Positions 1-8,860 of a stretch of DNA of 37,208 nt are shown here, in pieces (within the stretch, counting starts at the first letter, position 1; each line of letters opens with the position of its first letter). Made by a program: the position numbers and the translations under genes. Source of the stretch: a virus; IMG/VR virus record IMGVR_UViG_3300047462_000372, positions 1-37,208 of that record. The stretch is one strand, 5' to 3'. The notes below the pieces were generated by a model that saw nothing but the letters and a program-made list of their open reading frames with translations, was not told where the DNA came from and did no database searches.

Positions 1-510
1 CCAGGTACGCCGATGACGAACAAGTCATTGAGCTTCTCCGGTGTTGAGCGATCACTGCTGAATCCGACCGAGACCGATCCGTTGATTCAGGGCGGTGTGT
101 TGTGCATCGAATCCACCAGCAACGGCTTCAAGGTGGTGCAATCGATTTCTACCTGGTTGAACGACAACCGTTACGACAAAGTCGAGCAGTCCGTCGGTTG
201 GGCGTTGGACTTCGTCGCACAGAACGTGCGCAACGCGCTTGATGTACTGCGTGGCGCGAAAAATACGCCGATCACGATGGGGCGTGCGATCAGTATCACG
301 GAGTCGCAACTGCGACTGCTGGCGACCCCTGAACCGCAAGGGCCGGGCGTGTTGACTGGCGATGCAGACAATCCGGCTTATACCGGCATTACCGCGACAT
401 CAATCGGCAATGTACTGGCTGTGTCGTTCCAATGTTCACCCGTGCTTGGCGTCGATTTCATTCCAATCACGATTTTTGCAGTGCCGTTTACCGGCTCGGC
501 CAGCGCATAA
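1..510 (+). CDS. Contractile tail sheath protein, C-terminal part (partial)
   Basis: The frame is open from the first base of the window and ends with TAA at 510, so the gene starts upstream; the ATG at 13 is probably internal. The roughly 169 visible residues have the look of a sheath C-terminal domain: a LIQGGVLCIE segment, a W-L-N-DNRYDKVE segment, and a final beta-rich part ending in PITIFAVPF. Sheath subunits polymerise around the tail tube and contract to drive it through the host envelope. The next gene, 13 bases downstream, looks like a tail tube, which is the usual order. The family call rests on recalled motifs plus context. Another contractile-tail structural protein is the main alternative. 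Confidence 0.7.
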   Translation, partial: PGTPMTNKSLSFSGVERSLLNPTETDPLIQGGVLCIESTSNGFKVVQSISTWLNDNRYDKVEQSVGWALDFVAQNVRNALDVLRGAKNTPITMGRAISITESQLRLLATPEPQGPGVLTGDADNPAYTGITATSIGNVLAVSFQCSPVLGVDFIPITIFAVPFTGSASA

Positions 511-523
511 GGGAGGCCGCTAA

Positions 524-958
524 ATGGCAATTCAACAGAGCGTTAATCTCAAAACGCGCACCGGCAATCTGATCGTTGCCACCTTCGGCGGCGTGCAGAT
601 CGGCCTGCTGCAATCTGTGAGGCTCAATGACGACTACGCGCCAGAGCCTGCTTCTGGCATTGGCGATATCCACGTGCAAGAGTACGTGCCGACGATGGCC
701 CGCCACTCGCTCTCCGTGCAGGTGATGGCGTTGAACACAGGTGCCATGATTGCGAGTGGTGCCGCTGCCGAAAACGGAGACGCAATGCTGCGAGGGTTGG
801 TATTCGATATCGAGGTGTACTCGAAAACAGATGGCACGTTACTGCGTAAATATGTTGGTTGTTCGTATGCGTCGGGCGACGTCGAAATCTCCAAGCATGC
901 GATTGTGATGCAATCCGGACAATTCTATGCGCTGGATGTGCAAGGCACTGCGTTATAA
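524..958 (+). CDS. Phage tail tube protein
   Basis: A 144-residue protein starting at an ATG behind a good ribosome binding site (GGGAGG, about 510-515). The size, beta-rich sequence and position directly after the sheath fit the tail tube of a contractile phage, whose hexamers stack into the inner tube. The N-terminal segment (QSVNLKTRTGNLIVATFGG) and the central GIGDIHVQEYVPTMARH stretch suggest the antiparallel beta fold shared by tube and spike-type proteins. No single catalytic motif is expected. The gene is cut off from the next tail genes by a reverse-facing gene (1005-1472). Function is assigned from gene order and general sequence character. Confidence 0.65.
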   Translation: MAIQQSVNLKTRTGNLIVATFGGVQIGLLQSVRLNDDYAPEPASGIGDIHVQEYVPTMARHSLSVQVMALNTGAMIASGAAAENGDAMLRGLVFDIEVYSKTDGTLLRKYVGCSYASGDVEISKHAIVMQSGQFYALDVQGTAL

Positions 959-1004
959 CGCAATGCCATCCTTGATAAAAATTGTCGAAGGGCAATGCCT
1001 GATG

Positions 1005-1472
1005 TTACTTGTAAATCCCTGAGCCTACGATCAGGTCGCCGCCGACCTTTTCGATATAGGCGGACTTTTCTTCGACAGCTTTTGTCATGGGATTGGGCCA
1101 TTTATAGTCCCACCAGCCCTTGCCCTTGGATTGCACGACGTCGATAAATCCCTTGATGATCGGTTTGCCGTCACCATCCTTCAGGTCGATCAGGTTTTTG
1201 CCGACCATTCGGGGATTATTGCCGTGGGCAAGGACGACGCCATTCATATCGTAGACAAACACATACAAATCGTGGTCATGAAATTGCTTGTTGCCGGTGT
1301 CGGCGATGTCAGCAAAAGCCTTATCCCGGCCATTTTTATTGATGTCATCGATTGCTCTATGCACCATCGCCATGGCTTCGTCGGCGGTGCCTCTCTCTCC
1401 CGCCGCGATTGCGCCTGGTAGCATTGCGGAAAAGCATAAACTCAAAACAATCCAGCGCAGAATGTTTTTCAT
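1005..1472 (-). CDS. Exported single-Cache-domain protein (moron)
   Basis: A 155-residue protein with a clear signal peptide (positive MKNILRW start, hydrophobic core, likely cleavage after AIAA, residue 24). The mature part carries hallmarks of an sCache_2 small-ligand sensor: DLYVFVYDMNGVVLAHG (68-84), GKNLIDLKD (91-99), GWWDYKWPNP (119-128) and DLIVGSGIY near the end. Such domains usually sit in chemoreceptors or histidine kinases. Here it stands alone as a predicted soluble periplasmic protein, with no membrane anchor or output domain. It faces against the tail operon and has its own strong ribosome binding site (AGGAG, 7 nt spacing) and a plausible promoter, so it may be expressed in the lysogen. 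Domain call is fairly firm; the role is unknown. Confidence 0.8.
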   Translation of the reverse strand: MKNILRWIVLSLCFSAMLPGAIAAGERGTADEAMAMVHRAIDDINKNGRDKAFADIADTGNKQFHDHDLYVFVYDMNGVVLAHGNNPRMVGKNLIDLKDGDGKPIIKGFIDVVQSKGKGWWDYKWPNPMTKAVEEKSAYIEKVGGDLIVGSGIYK

Positions 1473-1495
1473 AAAATGTCTCCTTGTCTGGATAA

Positions 1496-1524
1496 ACGAT
1501 AGCGCTCAGGCAATCCAAATGCAA
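1496..1524 (-). promoter_or_regulatory. Putative sigma70 promoter of the Cache-protein gene
   Basis: On the minus strand, TTGCAT (1519-1524) and TATCGT (1496-1501) are separated by exactly 17 bases, placing transcription start near 1489. That is just upstream of the AGGAG ribosome binding site (about 1480-1485) and the ATG at 1472. Matches to consensus are 3/6 and 4/6, so it is plausible but unproven. Confidence 0.45.
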
Positions 1525-1648
1525 GCGCTTTGCGGAAGCCGGTCAGCGGTATACCAATTTTGACACGTTAGGCGGTTGCCGATAACGCATAGTCGTGATG
1601 CCAGTCTTACGGTGTCACGAATTTTGAGGGTTCAATCCCTGTCAACCG

Positions 1649-2038
1649 ATGCGCCGTTCTTCTCATACTACCGATTTTGCAGTCGATGTCGACCGTCTTG
1701 GCCGTTTTATGTTTGCCCGTCGCACCGTCGGAGACCAGTTCCGGATTCGCGGTCGCTACAATCAAATCACCGATGGTTTTTACGACGCCGACGGCAATAT
1801 GGCCGATATGTCGGCACTCGCTTATGTGACGATCCAGACATTGCTGGTATCCGCTCCGTCGGGTTTCGATCTGGATGCGCTCGACCCGCTCATTGACGAC
1901 GAGTTCGAGAACAAAATCCTGTCGATCTGGCGCGCGCTACGTCAAAAGGAGCTCTCCTTTCGACCGCAACCGAACCAAATCAGCGAAGCAGCAGGGGCGA
2001 CTGCTGGCAAACACCTATCACCTGTGGTTCCGGGATAA
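1649..2038 (+). CDS. Tail assembly chaperone, upstream frame (gpG-like)
   Basis: A 129-residue protein lying between the tail tube and the tape measure gene, where tail assembly chaperones are found in nearly all long-tailed phages. An in-frame stop at 1625 leaves the ATG at 1649 as the first usable start; the ribosome binding site is weak (GAGGG, rather far). The protein has a beta-rich N-terminus and an acidic LDALDPLIDDEFE stretch near residues 75-88, with no enzymatic motif. Chaperones of this class coat the tape measure protein before tube assembly. The end of this frame overlaps a second frame (to 2303) that is open well before this stop and probably reached by frameshifting. Confidence 0.6.
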   Translation: MRRSSHTTDFAVDVDRLGRFMFARRTVGDQFRIRGRYNQITDGFYDADGNMADMSALAYVTIQTLLVSAPSGFDLDALDPLIDDEFENKILSIWRALRQKELSFRPQPNQISEAAGATAGKHLSPVVPG

Positions 2039-2303
2039 ATACCGACTCGCGCCAACCGACCCGCGCTTTCTGGCAGCGACTGACGAGCAGATCGAGGCCG
2101 AATTCTGGGCCTACCAGTATCAGTCCAATAAAGCCAAGGAAGAAGTCGAAGACGACGACTTCGATCTTTCCGACGTGCTTGCCGGTTTCGAGCGCAATGC
2201 CACCACTTTGCCTATGCAGCAAGCATCCCAATCCGTAAAGCCGAATCAGGCAACGACGCCGGTCGACGCCGTCTCCGACTGGGAGGAGGTCGACCTTGGC
2301 TGA
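1649..2303 (+). CDS. Predicted frameshift fusion of the tail assembly chaperone (gpGT-like)
   Basis: The second frame is open from before 1875 to TGA at 2303. It has no good start of its own, and its translation before about 1990 is Ser/Arg-rich and looks non-coding, whereas after 1998 it reads as a normal acidic protein (RLLANTYHLWFRDKY to DWEEVDLG). Moving from the first frame to the second needs a +1 (or -2) shift. The run GGGG at 1994-1997 lets a glycine tRNA re-pair perfectly after a +1 slip (GGG at 1994 to GGG at 1995, then CGA). The fusion would be about 217 residues. In lambda and many other phages the extended T domain of such a fusion recruits the tape measure protein. Confidence 0.55.
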
Positions 2304-5286
2304 CGTAAAAATTGGCGTCAACGCCGATGGCAGCAATGTCTCGAAAGCGATTGATCAGATCACGCATTCCGTGAACGATCTGGCGCGTGCTGTCGCCTCG
2401 GCCGGGAAGGTCAAATTCCAGCCGGTCGATGTGAAGACCGCTGAACGCGACCTGCAAATTCTGAATAAGCAATTCGACCAGGCCGTCGCCAGATCGCGGT
2501 CATTGCGCGATGCGTTGAAGACCACGGGCCAGACCGGCAGGGCGATCCACGATGTCGATTTCTCGCAGTTGTCTGTCGATCCGCAAGCGGCGCAGCGCAT
2601 GCGCAATAAGGCGTTCGGCTATTCAGCGCGTGGCACGGCATGGGATATGGGTATGTTCCCGCCACTCCCCGCCGTACCGCCAGCGCCGCCGCCTCCGGCC
2701 AATCCACCCCCACCCAATCCAAAAAACAAGCCCCGGCGTCGCGAGCATTTCTTCGCACGCGCCGGCAGGGCATTTTCCGGCGGGGTGGGTGGCGGCGTCA
2801 GCCAGATCGTGCATGGCGCGATCAACGGTGCCGAAGACACTGGCGGTGGTGGTGGTGCAATGGGCCTGCTGCGCGGCGGCCTGATCGGCGCGGCGATGTT
2901 TGGCTTGTTCAAGGCCGGGCAGACGGTGTCCGAGGGCTACAGCATGGCGAAGGATCGCGATATCGGCCTCGACAACCTGAAGCGGCAGATGGGCGATCTC
3001 GGCGTCAGTTTTACGGGCCTCAAAGCCATGAGTGATGCTGCCAGCGCTGGTCTGGGTATCAATTCTAAGGAATTTACGCAACTGGCCGAGCAGTACCAGG
3101 GCGCGGCGCATGGCCCGTTTGGGCAATCGCCGCAATCCCTGATGGGCGATGTGCAGAGCTCTGCCGGGTTTGCACGTGCCTACGGCATCGATCCCGCCAA
3201 ATCGGTGAGCTTTTACGGGAACCTTAAGAACATCGATCCGCGTCAGAACAACCGCGAGTTGGCCTTGCAGATCGCGGAGGCGATCAACCACTCCGGTGGC
3301 AGGGCGATGGCGGGTGACGTGATGCAGTTCGTGCAGACCATGGCCAGCAGCGTTGCCCGTCTGTCGCTCTCGAATCCAGACACGGGAGCCTATGCGACCG
3401 CGTTCGGTTCGATGTTACACGGCAAGTCGGCAGGGATGACGGCCGACAATGCGCAAATCATCCTCGGTCAAGCCAATAGCGCCGTGACCAACATGGGCAA
3501 TGCCGGAGAGGCGGGACAAAATTTTACGCTCGCATCCTTCAACCGCAACGGTTATCTGAATCCGTTTCTCGCCAGTTCACTGGCCTCTGGTGGCCTGTTT
3601 GCCTCGCGTGGATCGATCTTCAATAGTCAAACTGAAATCGGCAAGTACCTGCGCCACAACGGCATTGATCCGGACGTCGATGGCACAGTTACTGGCACCA
3701 ATCGCGACGTCACCAATTTCGAGTCGTTGCGCACCAATCTGGATCGCCAGTACCGCGACCCGCTCCTGAAACTCGACGCAGCCAAGAATTATTTCGGTTT
3801 GCAATCGAACCAGCAGGCAGCAGCCTTGTTGAATCTCGACCCGCACCAGGCGAGTGGCTTGGGCAATGCGATCAAGCGCGCAGGGATCGACATCAACCAG
3901 GTCAACGCTGGCGGTATGGCGACCCTCGCCGCCATTGGCGGGGCAGGAAATCATACGGATCTGGATGCGGTCTACGCCGACATCTTGAAGCGCACCGGCA
4001 AGGATGCGCTGACGCGCGACGAGAAGACGACGCTCGATGGCGCCAAGTCGGGCGATACCGAAGACTTCCGCGCCGCCCTGATAAAAATCATGGCCTCCAA
4101 GGATCAACAGGAAACCGAAGGATCAAAGCTGCGCGCGACGATCAAGGATCTAGAGAGCGTGCAGACGACTATCGGCGACAAGATGATCGGCCCGATGAAC
4201 ACGATGCGCGACGCGCTGCTCAAAATCGCGGGAAAGGACGGCAAGTCTGCCACGGCGGCGAGCCTGCGCAAATCGGCCTACGACGCCGAACGATCAGATG
4301 TCGATGCTGGCTATGACGAGCAGATCGGGCAAGTCAAAGCGAAGGCGCTGGGTCAATACAACGACCTGGAAGCCAAACGCGCCACGCTGATTAATCCGAT
4401 GACGCATACGCCTTATTTGCGCGGCCAGAGCAGGGAAGCGGTGATGAAGCGGGTGGGCGATATCGATGCGCGCATGAAAGCGATCAACGGCCAGCGCGAC
4501 ACCGATATCGCGGCGCTCGATAAACAGCGCGCAATCGATAAGGCAGCAGTCAATGTACGCGAGCAGCAGGAGAAGACTGCCTACGATCAAGCCGCCAAGT
4601 CCACGAATATCCAGCAGGGCGGGAACACCGCCAATTTAGCCGTCGACAATGTCACTGCAACTCCGGCAAACGATTCTGTGTCGGCAGGCGTGCAGGGCAA
4701 TCCCAACGGCGCAATCGGCGAGCGCAACAACAATCCGTTTGATCTGCGTCCATGGTCGAAGTCGCAGACCAATGTCGCCGGTGGGTTTCTGAAATTCGCC
4801 GATCTGCAAACCGGTGTGAACGCCGGATTCAGGAACCTGCTGGTCGCGCAGGACGTCCACCATCGCAACACGATCTCGCAGATCCTGTCGCCCTATGCGC
4901 CTAAAAAGGACAAGAACGACACCAAAGGCTATATCGATCAGGTCGCGAAGATGACCGGCTTCGGCAAAGACGAAGCCTTGAACCTGCACGACCCCAAGGT
5001 ATTGAAATCCTTGGGCAAGGCGATCCTCCAACGCGAAAACGTCAACAACACAGTCACCGACAGCCAGATCGACCAGGGCGTGCTGTCCGCGCTGGGCGGC
5101 AATCCGGCCAAGATCGCCGATACGCAGCAGGCAAGCGGTGCGCAGTCCAGCGTGCAGGATACCTTGAACGTCAATGTGAACGTGAACACGATTGGCAAAT
5201 CCGCGCAAGGTGCAACTGTCCAGCACAACCTGCAAACCTCGGTCGCAGTTCCGCGTGGCTCGGGAACACAGACGGTGTCGCTATGA
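2296..5286 (+). CDS. Tail tape measure protein with C-terminal muramidase-like domain
   Basis: At 996 residues this is one of the two longest proteins of the tail operon, and it follows the chaperone frames, as tape measure proteins do. It starts with TTG at 2296 behind a near-perfect GGAGGAGGT (2282-2290) and overlaps the chaperone stop. In order: helical N-terminus, a proline-rich linker (about 124-142), a Gly/Ala-rich hydrophobic patch (about 185-210) that could cross a membrane, a long central region, and a charged coiled-coil stretch (about 650-770). From about 808 to 950 there is a compact domain beginning NNNPFDLRPW and containing TISQILSPYAP and GYIDQVAKMTGF. I recognise this as the muramidase-like domain of phage 'structural protein P5' type, which would open peptidoglycan during DNA entry. 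The protein sets tail length. Confidence 0.85.
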   Translation: MADVKIGVNADGSNVSKAIDQITHSVNDLARAVASAGKVKFQPVDVKTAERDLQILNKQFDQAVARSRSLRDALKTTGQTGRAIHDVDFSQLSVDPQAAQRMRNKAFGYSARGTAWDMGMFPPLPAVPPAPPPPANPPPPNPKNKPRRREHFFARAGRAFSGGVGGGVSQIVHGAINGAEDTGGGGGAMGLLRGGLIGAAMFGLFKAGQTVSEGYSMAKDRDIGLDNLKRQMGDLGVSFTGLKAMSDAASAGLGINSKEFTQLAEQYQGAAHGPFGQSPQSLMGDVQSSAGFARAYGIDPAKSVSFYGNLKNIDPRQNNRELALQIAEAINHSGGRAMAGDVMQFVQTMASSVARLSLSNPDTGAYATAFGSMLHGKSAGMTADNAQIILGQANSAVTNMGNAGEAGQNFTLASFNRNGYLNPFLASSLASGGLFASRGSIFNSQTEIGKYLRHNGIDPDVDGTVTGTNRDVTNFESLRTNLDRQYRDPLLKLDAAKNYFGLQSNQQAAALLNLDPHQASGLGNAIKRAGIDINQVNAGGMATLAAIGGAGNHTDLDAVYADILKRTGKDALTRDEKTTLDGAKSGDTEDFRAALIKIMASKDQQETEGSKLRATIKDLESVQTTIGDKMIGPMNTMRDALLKIAGKDGKSATAASLRKSAYDAERSDVDAGYDEQIGQVKAKALGQYNDLEAKRATLINPMTHTPYLRGQSREAVMKRVGDIDARMKAINGQRDTDIAALDKQRAIDKAAVNVREQQEKTAYDQAAKSTNIQQGGNTANLAVDNVTATPANDSVSAGVQGNPNGAIGERNNNPFDLRPWSKSQTNVAGGFLKFADLQTGVNAGFRNLLVAQDVHHRNTISQILSPYAPKKDKNDTKGYIDQVAKMTGFGKDEALNLHDPKVLKSLGKAILQRENVNNTVTDSQIDQGVLSALGGNPAKIADTQQASGAQSSVQDTLNVNVNVNTIGKSAQGATVQHNLQTSVAVPRGSGTQTVSL

Positions 5287-6806
5287 AGGTCGATACCCGC
5301 ATACCCGGCCTGCTGGTGACGTTAAAAAAGAACGTCGCCAGAACCACGCTCGATGGAAAAACGCCGGTTTCCACCCGCTTCGCAGGCCGGTACCCGGTCG
5401 TGGATCTGACACCGTATATCGGCGAGAACAATGGCGTGCGTGTATCGAAGTCGGTACGGGAAGCTGCCGGATCGTTCTCCATTACCCTGACCGACCAACT
5501 CTACTACCAGGGTGAAAGCTGCTATGGCGATTCGCTCTACGGGTTGATAGAACCTATGGATTCCATCGAGATTCGCATGACCGGCAATGCATATCAATCG
5601 GCGGCTGGCCCTGGTGCGCAACCGCCGATGATGATGCGTGGGTTTGTGTCGCGGATCGAGCTGTCGGAAGCGATGAGCGCCGACGGCAAGCCGCAGCGCC
5701 AGATTGCGGTCAGCGGGCAGGATTACGGCAAGATTTTACAGATGATGCAGGTGTTTCATATGCCGGGTATCCCGAACAGTGACGCCAGTTACATCACAGC
5801 GTTTCCCTTTTTTGCGCAGTTCGGCGTCGGTGACAACATCATGCCTGCTGACAAATTCGTCTCGCAACTGTTCAGCGAAGTCATCAACCCGTATATCGCC
5901 AAGATGCGCGGTGACGTCAGTCCGGCAGCATGCAGCGCTCCGTTGCAATCGATTACGCCGGATATCCAGATCACAGGAGGTCAGGTATCCCCTTACGGCA
6001 ACGGCGGTTGGATGGGCGGAACGATCTATAGCTTGATTCAGTCCTTGGGTGACATCGGGCCGTGGAACGAGTTTTTTATCGAGGACAGGGAAGACGCGCC
6101 CTATGCCGTCTATCGTCCTAACCCGTTTCTCGCCGTTGACGGGACGCCGATATTCGCGGGCAGCAGATCGCCCGCTACAACCGTGATTGAGCGGTCCGAC
6201 GTGGTCAGCATCTCAGCGGTCAGAACCGATGCGCATGTCGCCAATTACTTCTGGGTGGAAGGCCCACGCTACAACCTCAATTACGAACCAACGCTACGCA
6301 TGGTGGCAGTGCAGGCGAATCAGGCAAATCCAGTCGATGCGACGACTCAGGGACCGTATCTGACCGGCTACGCAAACGTCGATCCGGCCTTGTACGGTCA
6401 GCGCAAGATGACTGAGCAGACCCATCAAGGCGGCAGTGGCGAAACCGATAACGGCAATGGCACTCCAAGAAGTGCGCAGCGGATCAACAACAAGACTTCA
6501 CTAGGGAACTGGATCACGCAGCGGCGTATCGATCTCATTGCGCAGAACCGGGACAACATCGTATTCGAGTCCGGCTCGATGCGCTTGAAGGGCAACGAGG
6601 CGATCAAGGCTGGCACCTACATTCAATACCAGCCGGGCAATGTGGCGGGTATGTACTACGTGGTGGCAGTCGAGCATGACTACACCCCTTTCGGCTCTTA
6701 CTTTACGACCGTCCAGTTTGAACGTGGCACGGGTTTTATTGGGCGCATACAGCAGGAAGCGGGCAGTGCGTCTCCCTATCTGGCAGAAATGGCGATGAAT
6801 AGATGA
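5283..6806 (+). CDS. Baseplate hub protein (gp27/gpD-like)
   Basis: A 507-residue protein whose ATG overlaps the tape measure stop (ATGA), implying translational coupling. The N-terminal part (RYPVVDLTPYIGENNGVRVSKSVREAAGSF) reads like the tube-like beta domain of baseplate hub proteins such as T4 gp27, Mu gp44 and P2 gpD. These form a trimer that joins the tube to the central spike. The middle contains repeated aromatic-rich segments and the C-terminal part has a further beta domain (YIQYQPGNVAGMYYVVAVEHDY) typical of hubs. It lies directly upstream of the spike gene, as expected. The specific family is inferred from size, motif style and order. Confidence 0.65.
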   Translation: MKVDTRIPGLLVTLKKNVARTTLDGKTPVSTRFAGRYPVVDLTPYIGENNGVRVSKSVREAAGSFSITLTDQLYYQGESCYGDSLYGLIEPMDSIEIRMTGNAYQSAAGPGAQPPMMMRGFVSRIELSEAMSADGKPQRQIAVSGQDYGKILQMMQVFHMPGIPNSDASYITAFPFFAQFGVGDNIMPADKFVSQLFSEVINPYIAKMRGDVSPAACSAPLQSITPDIQITGGQVSPYGNGGWMGGTIYSLIQSLGDIGPWNEFFIEDREDAPYAVYRPNPFLAVDGTPIFAGSRSPATTVIERSDVVSISAVRTDAHVANYFWVEGPRYNLNYEPTLRMVAVQANQANPVDATTQGPYLTGYANVDPALYGQRKMTEQTHQGGSGETDNGNGTPRSAQRINNKTSLGNWITQRRIDLIAQNRDNIVFESGSMRLKGNEAIKAGTYIQYQPGNVAGMYYVVAVEHDYTPFGSYFTTVQFERGTGFIGRIQQEAGSASPYLAEMAMNR

Positions 6807-6816
6807 AGAAGCAGGG

Positions 6817-7599
6817 ATGATGACTGGCGCAGAACTCGGCATTGTGGTGGCAACCTATCCGGAGGGCAGTTCGATCGATTTGGTAATGATCAAGGATGGC
6901 AGCCGTCTATCGAATGTGCAGGTGGCGACAACCTCTGCCAGTTCGAACTCCGGGATTGCTGACTTGCCAGATATTGGCGCTCCCTCCGGCGATGCGCGTT
7001 GGGATATCACGCAGCCGGTCGAGCGCCTAGTGCGAGGCATCATCATGTTTGTGCAGGGCGTGCCGATCTGCACCGGGTTTCTGTTTCCGCAGGTCGGTGA
7101 GATGACCTTCCAGCGCAAGAATTTTAAAGTGGAACGCCACGCGAGCGATGTCTACTCGACCATCAAAGCCAATGGGGATATGGAAACCTATCACCCGAGT
7201 GGCACGTATTTCCGCATTGGCGCGTCCCCCGCACACGAGGATTTGACCGGACAGGACTATGACCAGCAATGGAAGATTGTGAATAACACCGGTTCGGCAG
7301 TGCATGCGCATCTTGCTGTCGCCAATGCTGGATCGATAGTTGCGACTGTCAATATCGACCCCCAAGGCAATGTTACGCTGACGCATAGCGGGAATTTGAC
7401 GACTACGACGACAGGCAATGCGACGCTGAACGTATCTGGCACGACGACGATCAATTCGACCGGCAATCTGTCGATTGCGTCACAGGGAAGCGTGATCGTC
7501 AATACCTCATCGACTGCCAATGTCACTGCAAACGGAGGTGTAACAATCTCGGGTGGCGGTGCGGTGGTGATCTCCGGAGCGCCTGTGAGCTTGAACTAA
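6817..7599 (+). CDS. Baseplate central spike protein (gpV-like)
   Basis: A 260-residue protein. The N-terminal part (about 1-95) is compatible with an OB-fold: MTGAELGIVVATYPEGSSIDLVMIKDG is typical of the first strands of spike proteins. Next comes a middle region with HPSGTYFRIG, then a C-terminal region (about 180-255) built almost wholly of Thr, Ser, Asn, Val and Gly in short alternating strands, as in the trimeric beta-helical needle of phage spikes. It likely forms the membrane-puncturing device with the PAAR protein at 20495. Two ATGs in tandem (6817 and 6820) follow a GCAGGG sequence, so the exact start is uncertain by one codon. The assignment is supported by the preceding hub gene. 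Confidence 0.75.
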   Translation: MMTGAELGIVVATYPEGSSIDLVMIKDGSRLSNVQVATTSASSNSGIADLPDIGAPSGDARWDITQPVERLVRGIIMFVQGVPICTGFLFPQVGEMTFQRKNFKVERHASDVYSTIKANGDMETYHPSGTYFRIGASPAHEDLTGQDYDQQWKIVNNTGSAVHAHLAVANAGSIVATVNIDPQGNVTLTHSGNLTTTTTGNATLNVSGTTTINSTGNLSIASQGSVIVNTSSTANVTANGGVTISGGGAVVISGAPVSLN

Positions 7600-7645
7600 T
7601 CGGTCCGGTCAGTGCGTTCGATATATGGCTTACCTTGAAAAAAGC

Positions 7646-8824
7646 TTATTTGCATACCAATGTCGTTTCGCCTTGTTTTGCCCATGCGCAGTGTGCTTGA
7701 TACCAGTTTTCAGCAAACGTCCATATGTTTTCACCGGGCGGGATGTCAGGCAGGTTTGTACCTGAAATATCTTTCACGCTGCCGTCTTCCAGTGCAATAA
7801 GGCCGAATCCCGCGAAAGTGGGCTTGCCGCCGCGATTGGAACTGTCTTCTATATAAAAATAAGTTGCCAGGTATTTTCCGTCACTGCTTTCGCTCATGAT
7901 CTTTTCCGTGGTGTCAGTAAGAAAAGGCAACATGTAAAACGTCCCGGTTTGGGAATCCAGTACAGATTTATTCCCCAAAAGAATATGCGTATTGCTCAGA
8001 ACCTTTTCGTCGCCTTCACCACCACCGAGAACCCGGCTGCTCCAGCTCTTTTCGTCACCAAGTACGACGAAGTAGCCAGCTCGGGGCGAGGCGATAAGTA
8101 ATGCTGCTTCGTTTCCGATGGGACGGATGGAATTGAATTCGTCCTGATAGTCTGGCCCACCGCGGAACGCATCGCCCAAACGAAACTTGACCTGTCCCGT
8201 TGTATGCCACAGGTGCTGGTAGGTCAGCGACGACAAACCGCTGTTATCGACCTGACTCCAACTGTGCGTCACACTATCCTGTTTGAAGCCCTTGAGAGAT
8301 TGCGGAACAAGGTCGGGTAAGGTCGTTGGTTGGACGCAGGAGAGTTCTGAACGGTCAGAATTGACGCGCGCCAATGCTGCCTCGTCACCTTTCCGGTAAG
8401 TCTCGTGACTCTCATCGACCAAGCTTGCGCATACGAACTGGTCCGGTCGCATATAGATTTCGATCGTTTCACCTTTGGCCTGTTCAATTTTGACAGGCAA
8501 ACGTGCTTCCATCCAATGCACCCGTCCGGGACCTGCTATCCATTGGATCACCAAACTATAAGCGTCACTTTTCGGTAGATGTGCTTGGCCGAAAAATGAA
8601 ACATAGTTGTTGTAGAGATCTTCAGAACCTCCTTGTCCGCCAGCGCTATCCTGGATGTCAATGGACATGATTGCTTTGCCGGAGTAGTTAAAGAGTGAAT
8701 AAAGATGTCGGTCTTCGATTGCCGATGCCTGGCGATCAGTGCACATGGTCAACAGGGCCAAGAGAGGGAATAGAAAGAATCTGGTCGTACGAGAAAATCT
8801 CTGTGAGAAGTACGTGATCGTCAT
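7646..8824 (-). CDS. Exported protein of unknown function inside the baseplate operon (moron)
   Basis: A 392-residue protein facing against all neighbours, between the spike and the next baseplate gene. It begins with a basic segment followed by a hydrophobic stretch (RFFLFPLLALLTMC), so it is probably secreted; the Cys is not in a good lipobox. Residues about 40-155 have the order NYSGKAI, SIDIQD, GG, then a beta-rich ending ARLPVKIEQ...IYMRPDQFVCA. This reminds me of DUF3304-type proteins that occur with type VI secretion genes, but the resemblance is weak and from memory. The C-terminal half contains strands reminiscent of WD/propeller blades (SSDGKYLATYFY). No ribosome binding site is obvious. 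It could act in exclusion, immunity or host fitness; I do not assign a function. Confidence 0.6.
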   Translation of the reverse strand: MTITYFSQRFSRTTRFFLFPLLALLTMCTDRQASAIEDRHLYSLFNYSGKAIMSIDIQDSAGGQGGSEDLYNNYVSFFGQAHLPKSDAYSLVIQWIAGPGRVHWMEARLPVKIEQAKGETIEIYMRPDQFVCASLVDESHETYRKGDEAALARVNSDRSELSCVQPTTLPDLVPQSLKGFKQDSVTHSWSQVDNSGLSSLTYQHLWHTTGQVKFRLGDAFRGGPDYQDEFNSIRPIGNEAALLIASPRAGYFVVLGDEKSWSSRVLGGGEGDEKVLSNTHILLGNKSVLDSQTGTFYMLPFLTDTTEKIMSESSDGKYLATYFYIEDSSNRGGKPTFAGFGLIALEDGSVKDISGTNLPDIPPGENIWTFAENWYQAHCAWAKQGETTLVCK

Positions 8825-8860
8825 TTTTGCAGCGTGTATGAATTGAATGGAGTAGTTGGA

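Noticed and set aside
1576-1896. Open frame overlapping the start of the tail chaperone gene
   Set aside because: Cys/Arg-rich translation without domain pattern; it is a shadow of the frame starting at 1649.
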